DNA of 64,000 nucleotides from Lumbricus rubellus. Lineage: Eukaryota; Annelida; Clitellata; Crassiclitellata; Lumbricidae. Location of the stretch: NCBI GenBank assembly GCA_945859605.1, contig OX243815.1, positions 35,147,785-35,211,784 of the forward strand. The letters are read 5' to 3'. Below, piece by piece: positions 46,401 to 52,400 of this stretch. The notes beneath the pieces are model-generated. The model was not told where the DNA came from. It did no database searches and saw only the letters and a list, made by a program, of their open reading frames with translations. Within the stretch, counting starts at the first letter, position 1. The number at the start of each line of letters is the position of its first letter. The position numbers and the translations under genes are program-made.

Positions 46401-49400
46401 CCCACTACCTAGCAAAGAGCAAATGATAAAGTTTTCAAATAGAACGTACAACACTACAACATACCCGATTCACCAGCTAACAATGGCTGATCTTCAAAAT
46501 GCTGAAGGAACTGATCAAAGTGCACGAAAGTCAGCATCCCAAATTTGAACTGCATACCATCAAATGTAACTGGATAATGTTTGACAGAGTCTTTTGCCCT
46601 TTACACAAATAAACCAGACAAATCATTATTATTAAGGAGTTTTTATATAGCACCCCTTCAAGGTAATCTACTCAGAAGCGCTTCCATGGCCCGATAAGGC
46701 AATTTTTTAAGGAACATAGTGGTGTACCTCTAGGCACCAGGCAAAGCACAACAGGGAGCCCATTTCAGGTTCTAGGGCCAGTCACCGAGAAAGAGTGCCG
46801 CTGCATTATAGTAGCCCATGAGTGAGGGACTAATTAATCATGTGTGAAAAACCTGGCCATGCTGGAGCAGCTCAAAATACATCAATCAACATACAAACTG
46901 TAAATTTCTGCAAAGACTGTAAAGTATCCATGGGTGGAGACTTGGTCTAGAAGTTTGGGGGTGGGGGCACAAATGAGTGGCCGAAAGACTATCACCGAGG
47001 CACACCATTTTTGGCGGCCACCCGTGTCGCTGACGAAGTTTTCCATTTTCATCGGCCAAAATTTCTGACGACCTCTTTTTAGTCATTTGGTTGAAATCTC
47101 ATGAAAACAAATCATTTTCCCTGTCAAAAAAGCTGATGACTTTTTTTTAGTCATTTGATATATTCTAGTCTTCTTTGAAGTCTTACTTTTGCAATATTAC
47201 CAGAATTAACCAGAATTAATCACTGTAAAAATTTACGATGCTGTTTTTAAAATTTCTTTTCTTAAACATTGGGGGGGGGACAAAAATAGTCTGCACTCCT
47301 ATTATTTGAATTTGTTTCTACAAATATTTTTCCTCATAAAGCCATCTGAGTTCAGGGGCCTGTAACTGCTCTGCAGATATGGGGGGGGGGGGAGGAATTT
47401 CTCTCATCAGCTCTGCTTTGCGTCTACCAAAAGTCTCAAAAGTCTTGCCTTGGTGTAACTTTCTGAAAGAATCGGGTTCTCTTTGCATATCGATGTACAT
47501 ATCTAATACCTGACGACATATCAAGCTAAAATTTCTCCAAATATGTGCGATGCGATCCGTCAAAAGGAGGCTTATGCTATGAGTCGAAAATGACATTTTT
47601 ATACCATATTAAACAGTAGAAGTTTCCCTTTAAAACAAGCCCTTTTTGGATCAAATATCTTGATATTTGACCGAGTTGTGAATATTATAGTGTCCGATAA
47701 TGCAGTTTTCGGGAAATGCGAGGTAAAGGTCATCACCCTAGTTTCGTTTGTTTACTAAGGCTGCCTCTATGTTCTGCTTATTATCATGGCCGGAAAATAA
47801 TTAGCATAATTTATTTGACCACCATTTGTTAGCCCAGAGTCTCAGCTTTCAGAAGATACCAAGTTCAATAGGGGTGAAAGGTTAAAATGATTTGAATACG
47901 CACTACAAAGTCCGATTTTGACACTTTGAAAAGATACAACATTCACAAATAAAATTAGTTTGAAATATTGCAGACGGATTTTAGCTTTGATACTTGCCGA
48001 ATAATTACATAATACAGTGTACTATATGAAAATGCAAAAAAGTAAAAATCGACCTCTGACACCCAGTTCACAGAAATCGGCCATTATCTCAAAATGCTAC
48101 AGATCGACATAAGCCCCATTTTCCAAGATCACATCACATTTAGAGAATTGGACCAAGAATATGATTCTTCTCTAAATATTTGGAATTTTTTTTAGCTTCA
48201 TATGTCATAAGGTATTTTTTAAAGATATATGCAAAACAATTTGGCTTACTTTTTTTTAAACACGGTGTATATAATACACAAGTCAGTAGTTTAAAGTTAT
48301 ATCTTATATTTCAGTAAGTCTGTGTGTTTTTTGTTTATTTGCTTGTTAGATCAGCATGGTCACAGTCTTAAAGCAATTGACCCCAATCCTTTGCCGCAGG
48401 GTTCGGGGTCGACCCGGGCAGGTCATAGGGTGGCTCGCGATTAAACATCACCAGTGGGGGTCAGGATGGGGAGCACAAACTCTCAAGTTTTGCTACTTTT
48501 TCAGTTGTTCTCTTGCCTATTTTCACACTTATTCACCTAAAACGTTACAGCTAGACAGATTTTTACACGGGCCACCTACCGGTGGAGGTCGAAGTGTGGT
48601 GGGGTGGGTAGGAGGTGGGGCTGGGAGAAAATTTCCTGCGGGCGCCAATGATTCAATGTCAAAATGCAGCAATTAACAACAGATGTAGATTTTGCTTTTA
48701 TAGAAATGGAAGCTATATTATGCAATATAGTTTCTTTTGTGTCTTCATGTAATGGCCAAGTGTCTTTGTGGCTAGAATGTTCTTATCTAGTGATAACAAA
48801 CAAACTGGATAACAAACAGTGAGATAACTTACCGTACAGACAGTGAATAGTCACCTCCCATCTGTGAACCTCGAGGACGAATCAAGTAGGACCCGTCTTC
48901 ACCATTCTGCAGAAGTAGGCTCTCAGCAATATGTCGATCTGCTTTTGGATGAAACCATCTGCAATAAAGAGAATGACCAAATACGATTGAGATTTATGGT
49001 CTTGATGGTTGACAGGAAACTTGATTGGATCAATTCATTTCTCAAATATATTAGTAAGTAATCTGCCACAACAGCTTTTACGACCCCCACAAGGGTCACC
49101 TGATGATTTGCCAGGGGTCGCCTGGGGCCCTGGACCCTTCGGAAATTTACAAAAGTTGTACGCAGGTAATAGTAATTTCAATGCTCTCCGCTTTTATAGA
49201 AATGGAAGCTATATTATGCAATATAGTTTCTTTTGTGGCTTCATGCAATGGCCAAGTGTCTTTGTGGCTAGAATGTTCTTATCTAGCTTACTATTGAAAT
49301 TTGTGGTGGGAATCGAGCTGCTTATTAACTCTAAACATTACAGAAATATTTTATAGATGTCATTAAATATTTCTAGCCTTACAGTGTTATCCGCTGTTTA

Positions 49401-52400
49401 TCTGTTATGAAATTTTTTTTATCAAGATGCCGGCTTAAAATGCTATCATTATCGTGTGCAAATTAAAAAATTTAAACAATGGAGAAGCAATATTTATTGA
49501 AATCTGAAGCCACATCTCTGGGCACTGAAATCATGAGTAATTTTGTTCAGATGACAGCTTAAAGTGCTACCATTAGTGTGCAAATTTAACCAAATTTAAA
49601 CATTGGCGAGGGGAAATTTTTTGAAGTCTTAAACCACGTCTTTCAGCATAGAAAATCTGAAAAGTTTCTTTGAGATGATGGCTTAAAATACGATCATTGC
49701 AGTGTGGAAATTTGATGTGCTTCTAAAACGAATTACCTAGGTAAAATGAGTGCTAAGAAAAGAAGAACTATTGACCAATTTTCACAGAAGCTTATTGTCT
49801 AATAGCTGCAGCATGAATAGAGAAACTACAGCATTTTATTTTTACTGACATTTTGTTGGTCGAATCGATGAAACAAATAAACTGTAGCGCCACTCAGATC
49901 TATAGGCTACTAAAACATTACTATGCAGGATTGCATTATCAGCATTTTTTAAACAAAGCTCATGACACCAAGAATGCACATTTGAGACGGAGTGTTCCAT
50001 CAGCAAGGTGTGGCAACAGTTGAAGTTTCACATGCCAAATAGACTTACGAACCTTCAACTTTAAACTGCCGAATAGGTACACTGTACAATGTAGCTCTCA
50101 GAATCGCCATTAAGAGCAAGGAGCCTCACACAATTGTCAAAAGCAGTTTCAAATTAGCCTATGAAGTGATAATGCACAACAATGGACAGTGGTTATGCAA
50201 GAATTTTTCATTTCATCGAACCGGGCGTTAAGATCAATGGACAATATTACAGAGATGTTCTACTAAAACAGGGCCTTTTACCAGAGATTCGTGACATTAC
50301 CGATGAGTATTTCATCTTCCAGCAGGATAGCGCTCCTGCGCACAGAGCACGGGACCCTGTTGCGTTACTGGAAGCTGAAACACCTGATTTCATCCCGCCT
50401 ACATTGTGGCCACTCAACAGCCCTGATTTAAATCCAGTGGACTATAGATATGGAGTGTCATGCAAGAGAAAGTCTACAGATCTCGAATATGTGATGTCAG
50501 TGAGTTGCAAAGTCGAATTGTGGACGCATGGGATGAGATGGATCAGCGCATCATAGATGAATCAGTCAAATAGTAGCGTACTCGTCTTCACCCATGCGTA
50601 GCTGCCAAAGGGTGTCAATTTGAACATAAACTTTAACTTTCTGAATGTTTAGAATTAACTCCTCTGTCTTCCTTTAAAATTTCCTTCACATAGCATGACA
50701 TTTGACGGAGTTACAGTGAAATATGCAGGGGGACGTTTTTTAATGAATCACCGTGTAGATAAAAATTCACCTTTCCTGTCATCGTTGCAAAAACACAACA
50801 TCCTCTAACTAGGACAAAGCATATTATCTAAACACAACTGGAGTGTCAGAAGCTGATTGGCATCATATTTGTTAATATACAGGGTAGCTCAAAAATGTAC
50901 CACCAGATAAAATATGATAACTTTGCAACCGATCGACATTTGTCTCCGAAAATTTCCCAATTTGCAGGGGAATGAATTTCCAACAATCCCTGAAAGTTTC
51001 ACTTGAAACTTTTCATGTTCGCAAAAGTTACAACTGTTTAAACTTTCAATTCCGTTTTTTCAAATATCTGGGGAATCATGTTCCAATACATGTGATTCAT
51101 TGGCAAATAACAGCACATAAAATGATAATGATGTCATACAACCTCACTAAGAGCTGTAAAGAAGGTGTTTATGATTTAAGCTGTTAGTATTTGGTCATAT
51201 TTTGTATATTAAGGTCTCAGTTTGTGAATTCGTTACTGAACATCATGGGCAAAGTTTCTGCAGAAAACTGATGATAAAATGTGAATTCGGACGTTGCGTG
51301 AACAGAATCTGGGACATCGTGCGGTCATAGCAAAAAAACAGTGAAAAGTGAAGCCTGAGCACAGTGAAGGCTATCTGCAAACGTGTTTAACTGTTTATGT
51401 AACAGAGGTCAGATGTTGGAAGGGAGGCAGGAAGTTGTCGTTTGTTCTGACAGGGAAAAAGCACTAAGTTCACGAAATTCGCTTGGTATTCGAAAGAGTC
51501 AAGTTTGCGAAGCACATCATGGCCGATATGCACAAGACCAGGTATAGGCTACCTTATAGGTAGACCTTCCTCCAGACATAACTCATCCAGACATAGCCGT
51601 TGAAATTTAGCGGTATGCATTAAGATAGAATTAGAAGTGAATAACTAATCTACACATTCCTTGCACCCGACAATGCATGACGCTTGCTCTCCCCCCAATT
51701 CAATAGGTTAGAGCTGAGCGCGCATGCGTGAAAGATATTTATATGCGGTCGTTGCCAGCGTGGGGTGAACAGATCAAGACCTATAGACGGTCCACAGGGA
51801 AATATCGACGGCTGCCTATTGTTCATGCGTCCAGCTAAAGTCGGCTGTCTATTAACATAACATAACATAACATAAGTTTTGAGTGGTTCAGAAGACCAGG
51901 GCCTGTGTTAGAACCACTTCCTTTGTTGACCAGGAACATCTAGTAGCCCAATTGTCCAAGTTTCCTTTTGAACGCTGCAACTGTGTCCACCGACACAGTG
52001 CTGTCGTCCAAGCCGTTCCAAATGTCAATAACTCTTGCACTGAAGAATTTCTGCCCCAATGTTCCCGTCGGCTTCTTGAACAATTTGTACCTATGACCCC
52101 GAGTTGCTTTGTTTGGTGCTAATTCAAAGAACTTCTCCCAACATAGTGCTTCCTTTCCAGTAATGATCTTGTATGCTTCAATTAGGTCTCCTCAGCTCCT
52201 CCGTCTCTCCAGTGTTGTTAGCCCACACCTTTCCAATCTCTCCTCATAGCTCAAATCTTTGTAACCCCAAATCATCTTCGTAGCTCTTCTCTGTACTTTC
52301 TCCAGTTTCTCAATGTCCTGCTTCAGGTATGGATTCCATGCCTGAATGCAGTATTCCAGCTGCGGCCTAACCAATGATTTATAAAGCATAAGTATTGTAT

